NCBI GenBank assembly: GCA_022749755.1
Contig: CM040448.1
Coordinates: forward strand, 10,910,481-10,974,480
Direction of reading: 5' to 3'
From: Azadirachta indica
Lineage: Eukaryota > Streptophyta > Magnoliopsida > Sapindales > Meliaceae
DNA length: 64,000 bases
Below are positions 1 to 14,949 of this stretch, in pieces. Below the pieces are notes generated by a model, which did no database searches, was not told the DNA's origin, and saw only the letters and a program-made list of their open reading frames with translations. Numbering within the stretch: the first letter of the stretch is position 1; every line of letters starts with the position of its first letter. Position numbers and translations under genes: made by a program.

Positions 1-3000
1 CATTTATAAAGTCAACCAATCTTGTCAAAGATATAAGATAACTACAATGAATCATGACAACTTCTAGAAAAACTTAATCTCTAGATGTCTACATAACGAT
101 AATGACAATGACTAGAAAAATCATTATTCTTTGTCTTTTCTAGGATTTGTAGATCTTTAAAATTTTTATATTAATTATTGTACTCCTCTATTTTTCTTTC
201 TTCCCTTTTTACTTTTAATTATCTTTTGAAGGGTTTATCCTGTATATTTCATACACAAGGGTTGCCCCTGCCTCATCTTAAGGTGCTCTATAAATTTTAT
301 ACGAAAATATTTTGAATAAAACAGTCAACATGAGAGGAAAAGGCATTATGCTGATCAACATAAAGCAACCGCAGTTTAAACTATAAAGCAAGGTGAACAT
401 ACAAACAAAAGATTTAAACTCTATGAATAATAAAATAGTCATCCTTGAAACTAATTCTGAAAATTGCGCAGTTTTGTCCTTGCAGGCACCTAAAAGGTAA
501 TACTATGTACATTCATCAATAATAGCACAGAGATCACCACAATTTCACCAACTAAAAATGAGAATGGGTTTTGAAAATATACCTTATCCAGGTAAAGACC
601 AATCACACCATACAGCAGTGTGTCAAGCAACATCATTAGGAGACAGACCAAAAAATTCACTCCAGATGATGCCTACACAAACATAATCTATAAAATTAAG
701 AAACTAGAGAAAAGGGACCTCAAAATAATTAGAGACGGGAAAATCTCCCAAAATTGAACATACCCGCCATATGTTGCTCCAACGAAGCCCAACATGAGCA
801 CGCTCATAATCTGCAAAGTTAACTGATCCTAGAGCAAAGGCCGTAGGTGAAAGAAAAGAAGCAATGACCTTCAATATCCTATAATTAGGAAATATTAGAT
901 GAACCCCAAATGCTTGTAGAATAAATGCTTTTAACATAGGAATCCAGCATAAATATTTCTTCAGTTGTGACAGTACAAATAAAATTTGTTCCTGGCATGA
1001 ATACTCACATAGACACAGCCTCATCATTCACAGTATAATATGGAAAGAAGGCCCCAAGAAAAGAGAGTGTTCCAACTGCCACAGCTGTTTTTGCTCGTGT
1101 GAAGAATGTAGAGATTAAAAAAGACAGTGCAATTGCACTGAGTCCAAAAGAAAAGAAATAAGCAAACACCACAGTCTTATCACTATACTTGAAAAGGCTG
1201 CCCATGGTACAAACAGTAATGATACCAGAGGAAACTGCAAACTGAAAAAGAAATTAATTAGGGGAAAATTCGCACCCAATGTTTCAAAAATAATACATAT
1301 GGGAATAACTTTCCAGAAAGAAATTCTCTAACTTTTGGTAGGACTTAAGCTTCGCATATCAACTCTATAATCAATTGACCACTCTTAAGTGTTCGGTTTT
1401 GTATTGCAGATTAAATTTAGATAGCCAATCATTTGATCCATGCAGACAACCCAAAGAAACTAATTACCAAAGTGGAAATGATAATAGGTTTCCTTAACTT
1501 AAAAAACTGTGCATAAAAACAAACAACAAACAAATAAGGACTGCTGCAGCACACTAAGCACGAAAGAGCTAGAGGAAAAGAAGGAGGAAAAGAATAGAGA
1601 AAGAAAAAAGCAGATATCAAAAAGGCAGAATAGTAGAGACAGAAATCAGTAGGTGATGAATAATAGATAAATTCAAGATTTTAATCATTACTCAAGTCAG
1701 ATGCTTTCTATCACTTCAAGTTAATCATCTCCAACACAATATTTCAGCCGTAGATCATGAGATCAATATTCATGAATTTCTAATCTAAAAGATTGGATTG
1801 CTGGAAAGTTTGAGGGGAAAAAAAAAAAAAAGCATTCATTTTTAGAAAATCTTCAGCAATGAAATGGATGACAAGCAAGGATTCAAACAAAAGACAAAAG
1901 GAGATGCTTACCTGCAAAGCATATGTAAGAAACCAAGAGAGATGAAATATCCCATCTTTCAAACCCATCATGTAGAGACCTTCTCTTATCTTGTGTTCCT
2001 GCAATATAACAAAACATTTATATGAGTGTGAAGTTAAGAAAATATTATCTCAACCAAGAAACTCTAAGCACAAAAGAAAAATGCAAGCAGAAATAATAGA
2101 GCACTATTCGCCATAAGCTTTACATTAATATATCAAAATACCTTCTCAAACACAGCATAGCTGATCAGGCGAGAAATTGGATACAGAAAGCCTAGCAGAT
2201 ACCTGCTCATCCCAGATGGAGATAAATATAATATATATATATATATATATATCATTTTAAAACCTAATCCGAATTTAACTTGAAAAACCTACTATATATT
2301 TTATAATAAGAAGGGATAGCAGAAACAACATAATACATACAATACTCCCATGACACTCTTGATAATAGACTGGAACTCATCATCAGTATATTCACGAGTC
2401 GGAAAGGGAACTACTCGTATATTTGAGGGGCTAAATTGGGTCCATTTCTGCCTGAGGGACAAAGGTGAGCTGGACATGTTTGATGATGGAGTTTCTATGT
2501 TTTCTGCAGCTACATTAGTTTCAGTTTGCTGGGCAGCAAAAATTATGAATGAGTCTACCACCTGCTGAAGCTGCATAAAGGGCAAAAATATGAATAACCA
2601 CAAGACCACATTTTTCACAAACTGGAGAAAAAATATAATATTTCAAGCAAACTTAAAGATCCAGCACAAATCAATCAAAAGATTTTAAATTCGGCGCACT
2701 TGCCAAGAAGTGAAGATGAGAAAATTACACATATGTATACACACACAGAAAATGAGGAAGAGCGTAAGAGACATCACACCAAGATTAATATACGCATGTG
2801 ACACACATGAAAATAATCCACACTGTTCCTCAAGAAATGAGTTCAGGAAAAACCATTTGCTCTCCTTAACCCAGTAAATTAGACTCACAAGACAACCAAT
2901 TAATACAAGGCAACTTCAAAAAGAAAAGTTAATTTGATGCACCAATATTCAATAACCAATCCTTAAACTCAGCTATACGCATGAGACACAAGCAATGATG

Positions 3001-6000
3001 ATTGCCAAAAATTTTGACCTATTTCTTAATCGTACATTCATTGTGAACCACTATAAGAAATGGAGAATTTTTTACATATATTTCATTTGATTCTAGGACT
3101 TGTTCACTTTAGAATCAGTCACTATTACCTTGATGCTACAAACCTATGTGACATATTGCCTCTCTCCTATAGCTTCAACAAAAAACAGCTGGGCAAGAAC
3201 CAGTAACTATTACTTATAATTTAAATTTTCATTCAAGTACTTCACAAGACAACTATCAAATAACTTTCTAAAGACAAAAGATTACAATGTGTACTATTAA
3301 AATATCAGCAACTCGGCCAAGCTTAGTAAGTTTGTTATAAAACCACATAAAGATAGCTAAAAGTCACAGCAGCTACAAATCATTAGCAAAACAGACACAA
3401 CAGGGAACTTCTAAGTGTAATAAATATAAGACTAGATGGAAAAAAACATGAAAAGGTAAACAAAGGAGGGAGAGAACTATGCTGTCTTACAGTAAAAAAT
3501 CCACTGAAGCTATATTGCATTGTTGCTATGGTATTAACACCCAATTCTAAGTCATTGAGATAAGGGCCATTAGTATCCATGATGGTTTTAACATCAGGAA
3601 ATCCAGAAAAAGCCCATGTGTGGTTGAGGCGTATGCTATAATCAAATTGCTGAGGACCTTGATCGTGAAATACCACTGCTCCTTTAATTTTTGGTTTTGA
3701 ACAACTCCTAAACAAAGATGAAAAATAACTCCAATCAGTTCACCAGAGCCATGGCCCAACATCAGTGACATGACTTATGGTAAAACTAAACAGGTGCATG
3801 TATAAGTGATAAGATTGCTAATTTAGGATGCATCCAGAATAGGCAGACAAATGAATATGCAGGAAAAAATAAAAATACAGTAGAATGTAAATTGTAAACA
3901 AAAATTGAAGTTATATGTCAATTAGGTCACAAAGGAAGTGAAATCTCCAACTGCAAGTTTGATCACGTGAATTAAGCCCAAAAACAGACATCAATAAGCT
4001 CAGCAAGGATTCTTATATTACGGAGTGAAAAATTTAAAGTGAAAACTTTGAAACTCCTGAATTCCTATTCTTGGAATATTAAAAGATCACCTAAAAGCCA
4101 TTAGAACAAATAATTATAACCATTGTTTTCAAATTGCTTGATAACATAATTAACATAGTAAGATTGATGCATTTACAGGAAGTTACCTGTACAGGAACAG
4201 TACAATACAACATGTATAACTTACCCAACTTGACTGCAGGTACCGTAGAGATCTGAACGTATGTAGGTTTCCAACTCAAGTTCATCTTTGTAGATTCTAC
4301 TTACTAGCTGTATATATGATATCGAAATTCATTTAGCTTGAATAAAAGAATTGCTTGCAATGAAAGAAAAGTTCAGCATAACTGAAAATTGCTTGGATAT
4401 AATAGTTAAAAACTAAAATAAACAAATAATTTTAGTACTCCTTAGCAAACATTTTGTGAAGGGAAAGACACAAAACATAAAGCTTGATAGTCATTCCTTT
4501 TCTTTTCACAATTCCAGTTGGTAACATTCAAAGACAACATCCATTCTATCCCATCCATCCATTTCTCTCTTCAGTAGAGTCCAAGTCATTCATTTAACAC
4601 TACAACGGAGAGATACTCCTTTAGTAGATATCACATATTTAAGATTATTAATCTATGGCCCACAAATTTCAAAAAGGAAAATGGAAACTAAAAAATTTCT
4701 ACTTGAAGAATGTGTTTATTAGATCCATCAAAGTGGATGAAAGACCTCCTAGCACTCTCCATGACCAAAAAGCTTATGCACAACCTAACTTAAAACATTG
4801 GCATGGTCCTTTTTCACCGTAACTACGTCAACGTACTAAAATTTACAATTTTGAAGCTCTTGTAGGAGCCGGCACAGTATCAGAAGATTTATATTTCACA
4901 CATCAATACATACATACCAAAAAAAAAAAAATGGGGAAAACCTCTGAACAGAGAACTCTCCTTCCCCAATCAATCCCAATTCCCCACCCTTCCCCTTTAA
5001 AAAACATGAAAATGAAACAATTAAAATCAAAAAGACAAGGAAAATAGAGCAATTAAAGTATATTGTGAATGCAAGTTAAATCTGTTGTAGTTTGTCTAAA
5101 CCTCCTACAACTGAGAAAATAAAATTGGAAAGGCCAGTGCAATTAAGTACAATGATAAGATAGACAGTACATTAAGTATCCCAAGTATACTAATTTTAGC
5201 TCCCACCTTCCCAGAAAAGCTACAGTCATTTTGAAATTAATTGTGAAACATTAAAACTGACAAGGTTTGAGAGGCTTGCATCAGGTTGCAACAGAAGCCG
5301 CCACCCAACATCAATATTTTCATAATAATTCACCAAACAAATTTGACTGTCAATCCACATGACTTAATCCCTTAAAAATATACTCAGTATCAGAACAAAT
5401 AATGAAAATAATATCAGAAGCACAGACAGGGCAGAAAAATGGAGCTCCATGCATGTACAAGCATGCATAAGACACACACGGATATTACAGTAACGATGAT
5501 TGTTTACCCATGAAATGACATCTAAAATCGTATATTGTGGAAAACTAATCGGTACCTTTAGTTTGGGAAATTTTATCGACATTAAGTTGATCATAGTCCT
5601 CGTTTCCTCAGTGTCAGGTGCAAAAGCCAAATACTCTCCCTTTGCAAACAATAATTCCAAAACTTGTTGGAAATTGGGGGATATTCCTTTGCCAATTTCG
5701 ACAAACATGTCTTTCCGTATGTACCTAGACAAGTTCAAAAAACCAATAACGCCATCATTTCTCTCCTGCCACGGAAACTAAATGCTTATCAGTTTGGTTA
5801 TTAACAGTGTGTTAGGTAGCACGGAATAAAAGTTTTCATGTTGAATTGAACAGAGTTGAAGAAGGCATCTCAGAAGAGGTCAACCTCCAGTTTCATCTAA
5901 TTCAATTTCTAATTTCCAGTTCCATGGTATCAAAAACAACCTGAGGAAATTTAAAAATTAAAAGAATCTGGGGATTTGAGTATTTGGGGCCTGGAATGTA

Positions 6001-6914
6001 TAAAATACTGCCCCCAACTGTTGCCTAATTCACCTACTACACTGTATCAATAGGAAACCATAAGAATGTAAACAGAGTATGCAGAAAGTCCAGGGGCATT
6101 CAATTTTCAAACCCAAAACAATCTTTGTCAAGTGAGTCACAAGTTGGAGTTTTAGGACATAATGGAAATATAATCACATAGAAAACAACAAAATCAACTT
6201 TCTATTATTTTCAGATTTTAAACCAGCTCTAAGAATTATCAAAACGAATGTTTTGAAAAACTCTGGATTGATGACATTTTGCATAATCTACTATTTATTA
6301 CTTTCTTAAAAGAACAAAGAACTATATCTAGATTAAAAATCAAACAGCTGCTTCATTACCAGTTTCATGTAAGTTTTCTCAGCAAGAAACATAGAGCAAA
6401 CACACAAAGAAGTCTAAAATGAAGACATAACTCAGATTACAGAACACTTACGGTTGAGCTGGATGAATCCGTGTATCCACTCGTGTCCTTACCGCTATTA
6501 GCAACAACATTACAATAGTAGGGAGCAAAATCTGTCAAAACAAAAACAAAAAATATTTTTCACATTTACTCTTAAATCGACTGTTATCTGTTAGATCAGT
6601 CATAAGTTAGCAAAGCATACACAGAATTAATAAAAACTTAAAAATAAGCACCAATAGCGAATGCAAAACAAAAAATTTAACCAAACTATCAAAAGAAGTA
6701 GGAACAAAACAGTTCTTAGCACTGAATAATCAAAAGTCAAAATTCAAACACGACAAACAACCATCAATAACTAAATTTGACAGACAAGTATTAATATATC
6801 TGCATCGAGAGAGAAAGAAAGTAAAACCTCAGAAGAAGTGACAAACGGATGACGAATTTTGAGAAGCCAATTCTTCCGAAGCATAGCTTTCAACTGCCTC
6901 TTTGCAGTTCCCAT
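1..6914 (-). CDS. ABCA1: ABCA-family full-size ABC transporter, N-terminal half (partial)
   Basis: The exons, read on the minus strand, are 6914-6828, 6531-6452, 5724-5556, 4307-4225, 3707-3491, 2570-2341, 2202-2142, 1998-1912, 1241-1009, 878-764 and 672-583. All join in frame at GT-AG introns and give the first 484 residues of a protein that should be about 1,880 long. The product starts [19 protein letters not shown], has one membrane segment near residues 30-43 ([13 protein letters not shown]), a long loop (about 50-285), then a cluster of hydrophobic segments (about 285-484) with conserved stretches such as [14 protein letters not shown] and SLFKYSDKT. This is the layout of transmembrane domain 1 of ABCA proteins. 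The match to Arabidopsis ABCA1 (AOH1) as I recall it is close throughout. Both ATP-binding domains lie beyond the left edge, and 1-582 is intron. ABCA proteins move lipids or other hydrophobic substrates; the plant substrate is unknown to me. No break is seen. Confidence 0.93.
2230..2252. repeat. (AT)n microsatellite in ABCA1 intron
   Basis: Uninterrupted AT dinucleotide run inside the intron between the exons at 2570-2341 and 2202-2142. It lies outside splice signals and should be length-polymorphic. Confidence 0.9.
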
Positions 6915-7100
6915 TTTCAAATTTTTCACTTTCTTCTCTTCTTTCCTTCTTTTTTATTCTTACTACTCCAGCTCCTCACAAAAGAAACCCTAGCTTTAGA
7001 GAGAGAGAAAGAAGTATTAAAGCTTTAGTTTTCGAGGGAGAAAGAGAGACAGTGAAGAAGAAGCAAGGTGGAGGAAGACGAGGAGGTGGCGAAGTGACGG
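6915..7100 (-). promoter_or_regulatory. 5' leader and proximal promoter of the ABCA1 gene
   Basis: Directly upstream of the ABCA1 start codon, the minus-strand reading is rich in CT and CTT runs (GA-rich on the plus strand, about 6999-7085). Such pyrimidine-rich tracts are common in leaders of constitutively expressed plant genes. I see no clear TATA box. The plus-strand open frame over this stretch is a by-product of the purine-rich composition. Confidence 0.35.
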
Positions 7101-7141
7101 AGCTTCGGTTAAAGTCACGACATTTGGAAATGCAATGTAAC

Positions 7142-10100
7142 CGCTAGTTATTCTTCGTTACATGTTTTCTTTTAATTAATTAATTAATTAAAAAGTCTGA
7201 AAATTTATATTTTTAAAAATCGGAAAAGTAAAAAATCTACTACGCATCCGTTTTCGTGGGCCCGATGTCACAATCAGTTTATCGTTAAAGGTATCGCGGG
7301 TTGGCGGGTGAAATTAGGTATTGCCTGATTCACGAGATTTTGAAGCATTGGGTACGAGATGATGTGATATTAGCGAAGAAATTAAAAAATATATATATTA
7401 TTTCATTTAAACCCCCGAGTGGTAACATTTTTATTAAGTAAGAACATAACTTATTCCTTTATATTAGGTAGGTCCCACTTTCCTCAAGAATGACTACATT
7501 ACCCTCTAATTTTAAGTTACGTATATGGAGGCATAAAACAAGTCGAGCTTAGCACAAGGACAACCCACGTTCGTGCACCCTAGCACAAACTCGGCTCATT
7601 ATTGCAATAGATTGCATAGGCATAAGTTTTTCTTTTTTATATGGACTAATCCCTTTTTAAAATGAGACTTTTTGCATTAAAAATGTGTTATTTATAAAAA
7701 AATTATTTTTCTCCTTTTAAAGTAAAAAAAAAAGGGAAGGAAGATGAAAATGTTTGTTTTTATATGAAAATTTGAGTGAAAAAAAAAAAAAGAGATTTTG
7801 AATTTAGACTTAAAAGTTTTTATAATTGGTCAATATGTTGTGCTTTAAACTCAATTTGAACACTAATTAAAATTGAAATATAATACGACCCATATCTTAT
7901 TTTTGTTTAATGATTGACATGCAAACTTGTTTACATCGTAAGTTGGGTCGTGCCAATCCACCATAGTCCACGGTTCCAATGATAGCAAGTGGCAAAACTG
8001 TAATGTTGTCAATTAAAACAAAAGGCACGGACATCAAATTATGCCCCTATTTTTGTCATATTTGAAAAATTATGGACTTAGATGATAAAAATCTATGACA
8101 AATTAAATTAAGTGGGAGAGTTGTTGCAGCCGGGAATTTGGATATTATCAAGAATTAACGAATTGGTGGTTGGCATGGTAACATTCTCTCCTTTTTCGCG
8201 CAGCCCACCGTCTGTTTTGACTCGAAGATGAGAAAATTATTGGAATTAGAGCTACAACTCTACGATTAAATTATTAATTGTAAAGAAAATTAAAAACCAG
8301 TCCAAAAAATACTATTAATATATTTATTTTTATTTATGTGGGTATAATTAAAATCTATTGTTTATCGAGTTGATTTATTGAATTAAAATTTTTTAAACAA
8401 TATGATTTTTGTAAAATATGATATTGACATTGTCGTTTGTCCATTAGAAATGTATTCATAAACATTAATATATAAAAACAAAAGAAACAAACAACCGACG
8501 AAATAATTTATAAGCATTATAACATTGCAATTTGTCCATTTGGGAATAACGCCTATTCGTAGTCATAGCCCATCTCACACGACGGACTTGCTTGACGTAT
8601 ACACTAAATGATAAAATAGTTAAGAGGCAAAATCATCTGGTGCCCTTATTCTTTTCCTTAATTTCCTAAAGTGTCACAATTTAGAAACTTGAGCATAACA
8701 TGATGTTTAGAAAATTGTTCGTGTTTCTGATGAATGATTCGAACTGTGACATTTTGTGTAATTAAAAAAAAAATAATGGGGCTGAAGATGCCTTTTAGCA
8801 ATTAGATGCTAGTTAGTCGCTTTCGTACGTGTATATCACTCACTAGTTGGACCTACATGAGTCAGGGGCCCACTAACCATCCTAGCGGGGCCGGTAGTGG
8901 ATGCGTTCTGTAATTGGAAAATTTCTCAATAAAATATGTGGGGAAATAATATTCAGCTCCGTGAATTTTTTTCATTTATTAAATAAAGATAAAATTATCC
9001 ATTTATATATCAAACAGGTCTTGACCAATGTATTCAATCCCTTAAAATTACGAAGTAACTCTCATAAAATTAAATATGAACATTCCAAAACACAAAAGTA
9101 TCTAATTATTATTAAGGTTATTTTAGTCATTACAATAATGTCATTCCATCAAGGACCTGATTAATACACATAGAAAAAATTTTTTTATTTAAGAAATTAT
9201 AGAGAATTTAGGACTCGAATATTATATTTCAAATGCAGATTATTTATGGATCATGATAGATTGACGCAAAGTGTCACGAGTTCTATAGTGAAATCAAATG
9301 TTAAGGGACAATGAATGAAGTCTTTCCCAGAAGATAAGACTATTATTTAAAAGAAAAATTATAAATAAAATCAAACCACTTTCAAACTGCGTGTGTGGAA
9401 TTTTGTAATCAAAATATTTTACCAATTAAATTATTTAATTCCCAAAATCTTTTTTTTTTTTTTTATCATGGCTTATTAATTTTACAATATGGTAAAAGTT
9501 TAACCTATCCATACGGTATCAAATTAAAGCACGATGGCTAGTAGAAAGGCATCAGGAAATAACTTTGAGACAAAGCATTGAACCACTCTTACTTTTGCGT
9601 TGGTTTAAAGGAAGAATAATATAGCAAATAAAACAAAAGCAAATGGCTGCAGCCTATAATTTTAGGAGTTGTGCTTCAATCATAATTTATTAATAATTTT
9701 CATTTTTTAGCAATTATATAAAAAAAATATGAAATATTATTAATTTTCTCTCCTTACTCTTACAGTATATATAATCACGTTAAAGAATATTACAAATGAT
9801 GTATATATATATAATGATTAGTCTTATTTTTAAGAATACGGCTTCTAAAATATTATTTTTGTAGTTTGCATGCATATCTTTGTTTATACAAAAAATTTAT
9901 TAGTGTTTTAATTGCTGACGATTATAAATTTGTAATAAAAAAATAGAGAATAAAAGAAAATTAGTGAACTTTGTGAGATATGACCGATGTAACGGTAGGA
10001 AGACGTTACTATTAGAAATTTAATGGAATTACTATATTATAAATTTTGAATAAAAAATCTCATAGACTAATAAATAGAAAAGTTTGAATATCTTTGCATG

Positions 10101-13100
10101 GACTTTTTTTTTCTTTAAAACTAAATTTTTTGTGATATAAATTACATAAAAAAACTAAAATCAAATATTGTTAATTAGTGTAGTCAATATCTGGTAATTT
10201 TAAAAGCTATAGGCACTAATGAAATGTTGGTCTTGGTCTAATTAATTAAATCACCTATAATTTAGAAAAAGGTTAGGAATATATTTAATTTTTCTCCGAC
10301 CAATCTCAAAGAAATTATATTTAATTTTATCGGGATAACATTAGAATAGTTTTAGTTTTTATGAAATTAAAGGTTTACTTTTCATGCTTAAAATATAATA
10401 AATTGTTCTTTTATTTATAAGTCTAATTTTGATTTATGAGATTATAAATTTAATTTTTATTTTTGACAAAATGGATCCAAATCATATGAATTAAAGAGCT
10501 TTTCTCTTTGATATATAAAACTTCAAAAAATAATGTGATAATTTTTTATTTATTTAATTGATATCGCAAAATAAATTGAGATCAAATGCTATGGAAATAA
10601 TAATAATAATAATAATAAAGAGAGAAGACGTGTTGTTAGAAGTCGGAGAGAAGCATGAACTAATAGTCCCCAATTTGTAAAGCCCCAAATATTAAAAATG
10701 GATAAGATACGATAAATTGAAAGAGAAAGGAAGAGAAATTGCCGTATAATACGGTTTTATAACGCGTGGCGAAGAAGACGAGATGAGATTGACTGATTGA
10801 GAGATGTCTGTTTCTACATGCGAGAATAATAATAAATAATAGTGTCGCTTTCCTAATGAAGAGAGTATAGGTTCGGCCTCCTTACCAAACTTATCAAAGT
10901 CCGCTGCCCGCCTTGTTAGAACGAATTTTAACTTGTCGCAGACACTAGTATGTTACACGCTACACGCGTCTCTAAACATAACATTAACAGTTCAATCCGG
11001 GAAGTTTCTTAGTGGGGCCAACCCCGGGGCCCGGTAAGATGTATCTTAAGGAAAATATCTGCCCAAAGATTTGCGAAAATTACAAGTAGAATAAAAAATT
11101 TATAGAAATTTACAGAAACCTCCCCTGCTACAGTATTTCACGTAATTGACATGTATTGATTATTAGCAAAGCGACTAAGAAAATTTCGTCAATACATATT
11201 AATTAAATCACAACCCTATCCCCTTTTAACTTATTCACTTTTTTTTTTCTTTTTAACTCTTAATTTAAGATCATTTTAATAGTGTGAATTATCACCTTCT
11301 TTTTTAATTTTTAAACTCTTAATTTATAAGTTTGTTTGAAAGTGTTAAAGAGAAATCCACATATAATATTTGAAATTCATACATTTTTTATTTTTTTATT
11401 TTATTATTATTATTATTATTCTTATTTTGTACTTACTTTTCATTTATTTATTTATTTTTGTTGAATACTGGAAAGTAATTATTGTTGTTGTTTGGAAACA
11501 GCAAGAAAAAAAATCAAAATTTTCCTTTTTCTTTTTTATTTTCTTATTATTATTGTCTTATTTTGTTTTTTATTTTTAAATATTTTTATTATTTAATCTC
11601 AAAAAATAAAATAATAATAAAAAAAAAAAAAATTATTTTTTCTTACTATTTTCAAATAACAACAATCATTACTTTCTATTTTCCAACAAAGATTACCAAA
11701 AAAAAAAAAGAAAAGGTGAATAAGTAAAAAAAAGAAGATATTGTTATGATTTTATTAATACATATTAATGAGAAAATTTTAGTTATTTAATATTTTTTTA
11801 ATGATCAACACCATCAATTATATAAACATATTATTTCTTTCAGTATCTTTCACAAACTTGAGAAGAGATACGTGAAAATACTGCTACATTTTAATTTCTT
11901 TTAATGTGAAAATAATTATAATAAAAATAATTCAAGTAATTTTTTTTAAAAAAATTGTATAATTTATTAAACATTAAAGAACAAATATGAAAAATATGAT
12001 TGAGCATTATTTTTATTTTAATTGATTTTATTTAGTTTGGCACTTGCAGCAACAACTTCTTGTCGTTTGTTGAGGAGAATGATGATGGAATTATTGTTTA
12101 GAAAATTGGAAACCAGAGGGTATAAAATATTGAATATTCCTATTGTCGGAATTTGCAAATTGGGTCTTCATGTTTTCAGTTATTACTGAAAACCCCACTA
12201 TAAGACTATAACCCATTTATAGGAATTTATGGCAATAATGTTTTAATCCCTGAACTTTAATGAAATAAAAATTAGAATGCGAGTTAATCAATTTTTAATA
12301 TTTTAAGACCTGGTAGAAGAAAATTTACTAGACGAGTATTAAATTAATTTTAATGTCATTTTTGCAAAGTTTAATTCATATGTTATTATTCCTAAACTTT
12401 TTAATTCGTATTTTTTTTCTCAACTTAAGAAACGATAAAATCCATCTTGTAAAAAACAAAAAATCTAGAACGCATTCTTATCACAGTTATCATTATTTCA
12501 TTAATTTATTATTTTAATAACTAATAAGTGCTATTAAAATTAATCAATAAATTTAAGCAAATGATTTGCTAATAAAAGTTTAGATACAAATGAAAAATTA
12601 CATTTTATTTTTTTAATTACTAATATTGTGCATTGTATATTACAAAGTTAGAATTATATTAAGAGTTTATATGATTAATTTTACAATACATCTCAAATAT
12701 CTACTCTTATATCCTGAGTTTTCTACTCTCAAGAGGAATTATAGCCTATAATTATAGGAAAGGGGGATTACAACCTACAATGAGTGTGGATTATTGCTTA
12801 TAATAAGTGGGAGTGTCCTGACTGAAGACTCAATGAGAAATATAAAAATAATCTTAATTGATAAAAAATATTTTTTAAAATAATAATTCTTTTTGAGTAT
12901 TTACCTTCAATCACTAAAAGAAGGGCTTACTAATTTTTAAAAAAATATTTAAAAGAAAACAGAAGAAAATAAATAATAGATTAGCATGAGCCATTGATTT
13001 TTAGTTGACAAGGATCACCGCCATGCCATCTAGCAAACAAATAAAATACAATAAAATAAAAACTTTTATCCATGATTTGCTATAATACTTTGGTGGGCCT

Positions 13101-14830
13101 TAAACATCTCTTGACTATCCAAATTTTAATTAATGATTGTGATAAATGTGCATAATTAAAACCATTTTCAATATATATAGAAGTAATTGATAATGTTATG
13201 AAGAGTCTCATTACATTTAATCATAATTATTGATTTCAATTATAAAACCAATCATTAGACATCATACTTTAAATAGGAAAATTAGCTTCTAAGATTTCGA
13301 TAAATTCAAAGATGTGTATATCTTCCCTTAGGAAATATTTTTACTTAAAAAAATTCAAATTAATTTATATACTAGTTAATTTAATAATAAATTATTCATT
13401 AATTTTAATATGCTTCATTCTAATCCAACATGACCCATTTGTCATGTCTAGGTTAAAAAATATAAAATTTTATTTTATTTTTCAAAATAAGACAATGATA
13501 GTAATAAATTTTCATTTTTATTTTTATGAAATCTGAGAGAATTGAATACAAAAAGTGATTGAATTTTATAAATTTTAAATGCTAATTTATATTTTATTTA
13601 TAATGTTTCAAAATAAAATCAATAAAATCGGGTGATTTGATTACCATAATCTTATAGATAATTGGATAAAGAGTTAATTTCATAGTAACCATTGCAACTT
13701 TAATAATATTGAATTTTCACCACATATTTTTAGATGTTGTAATTATAACCCCACACTATTAATATTTTATTTAGGGATAATGACAGTTAGACCTCTAAAA
13801 TATGACAAAAATAATAGCGAGACCTCTTAGTTAAAAATAATTATCAATGATACCCTTCTTTTTTTTTTTTTTCAGTTACTATAAGTATAAAAAAGATATA
13901 ATAGTTTTTGTAACCTAAAAATATAAAATAAAAAGAAGAAATATAATTTTATTTGTACTTATGAGAATAGAATATTTTTGTAATCTAAAAGTTAATGATA
14001 AAAATAAAAACAAAAATTATATTTTTTTCATCTGTAAGAAACAAAAAGAAATGCTAAAAGAAGCCATTTTAGGGTAAGTAACTATTTTTTTCTCAAGCTT
14101 TTTATTATCAATTTAATAAAAATTAAGTTATGAAACTTGTTTTATGGGTATATTTTTCTTTTCTAGTTTAATTTCTTTTCTTTTAATTAATTAGAAACAA
14201 ATTTATATTAGTATTTTTTTTCTTTTTCTTTTTGTAATGATATTTATAGTAATTCTAAAATAAAGATATTTATGTTATTGCTTCAATCAATATAGATCAA
14301 AGGGATATTTATGTTATCACGTTAAATGTAGTTCAAAAGCAACAAATTAAAAAAATATATAATAGAAAGAGTCTCGTTGATAATATTATCGACCCGGGAG
14401 ATTTCATTGTTATTTTGATTATATTTTTAATTTTAACTATTATTTATTATTTTATTTTAAATTTAGACATAAAAGAGGAATAACTTAATCTTTTTATTTT
14501 CTAGTTGTTAAATAACAATGTCCTTTTATTATGACAATATTTTGATTAGAAATTACACAAAGAAACCAAACTTCTTTGTCTATCTCATTGATTTTAGGTA
14601 GATAAAGGGCTTGATTTCAGGCCAATGAAGACCTACGACATAGCTAGTGCTTAGACTTTTATTAAAAAGATGTTTTTTCTTTTAATGTTAAACTCTCTAT
14701 TTTTTTCTTATGTCATTTTTTAACTTAATTTTTATGTCATTTTATTGTATTTGAAATTCTGAAGTGAATTTCAAAGGTGTTATTTGCAGATCATTTTAAA
14801 ACTTTTCAAGGTAAACTCCTCTCTGACTCT
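7142..14830. other. AT-rich intergenic region without recognisable gene
   Basis: Nearly 7.7 kb with no open frame that resembles a protein. It holds low-complexity tracts: a TTAA run at 7172-7190, an AAT run at 10595-10618, and long T-rich and A-rich stretches at 11220-11740 and 13860-14240. Two short GC-richer islands contain GGGGCC-type strings (about 8865-8895 and 11015-11035). A weak inverted-repeat pair lies near 13785-13855 and 14360-14415 and is listed separately. I see no tRNA or rRNA. The open frames here are artefacts of T-rich or A-rich composition. Confidence 0.6.
13776..14425. mobile_element. possible degenerate terminal-inverted-repeat element (MITE-like)
   Basis: The stretch at about 13800-13855, containing ATAATAGCGAGACCTCTTAG and then ATTATCAATGATACCCTTC, can be aligned with the reverse complement of about 14360-14415, which reads AACAATGAAATCTCCCGGG and then TATTATCAACGAGACTCTTTC. 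The arms are roughly 55 bases with many mismatches and bracket about 500 bases of AT-rich DNA. There are no coding remnants and I could not fix a target-site duplication. It could be an old MITE or a chance match in AT-rich DNA. Confidence 0.3.
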
Positions 14831-14837
14831 CTTTTTA

Positions 14838-14852
14838 GGTCTATATATACTT
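14838..14852 (+). promoter_or_regulatory. TATA box ahead of the AHL-like gene
   Basis: CTATATATAC lies about 100 bases before the ATG at 14950, the usual distance for a plant TATA box plus short leader. A CT-rich stretch (CTCTCTGACTCTCTTT) lies just before it and another follows. It suggests that the locus was once, or still is, transcribed. Confidence 0.4.
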
Positions 14853-14949
14853 TTCCTTTCTCTTCATTGTTGTATTGAAAAAGATTATTTATTTATTTTT
14901 TTTAATAATCACAGAAGAGAAAACTAAATCTTCGCAAGAGTGTTTGACT

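Noticed and set aside
6902..7147. Plus-strand open frame opposite the ABCA1 start
   Set aside because: It overlaps the ABCA1 first exon and a GA-rich leader; the composition explains the open frame.
11370..11727. Two overlapping Phe/Ile/Lys-rich open frames
   Set aside because: Pure low-complexity T-rich and A-rich DNA; no start context or domain.
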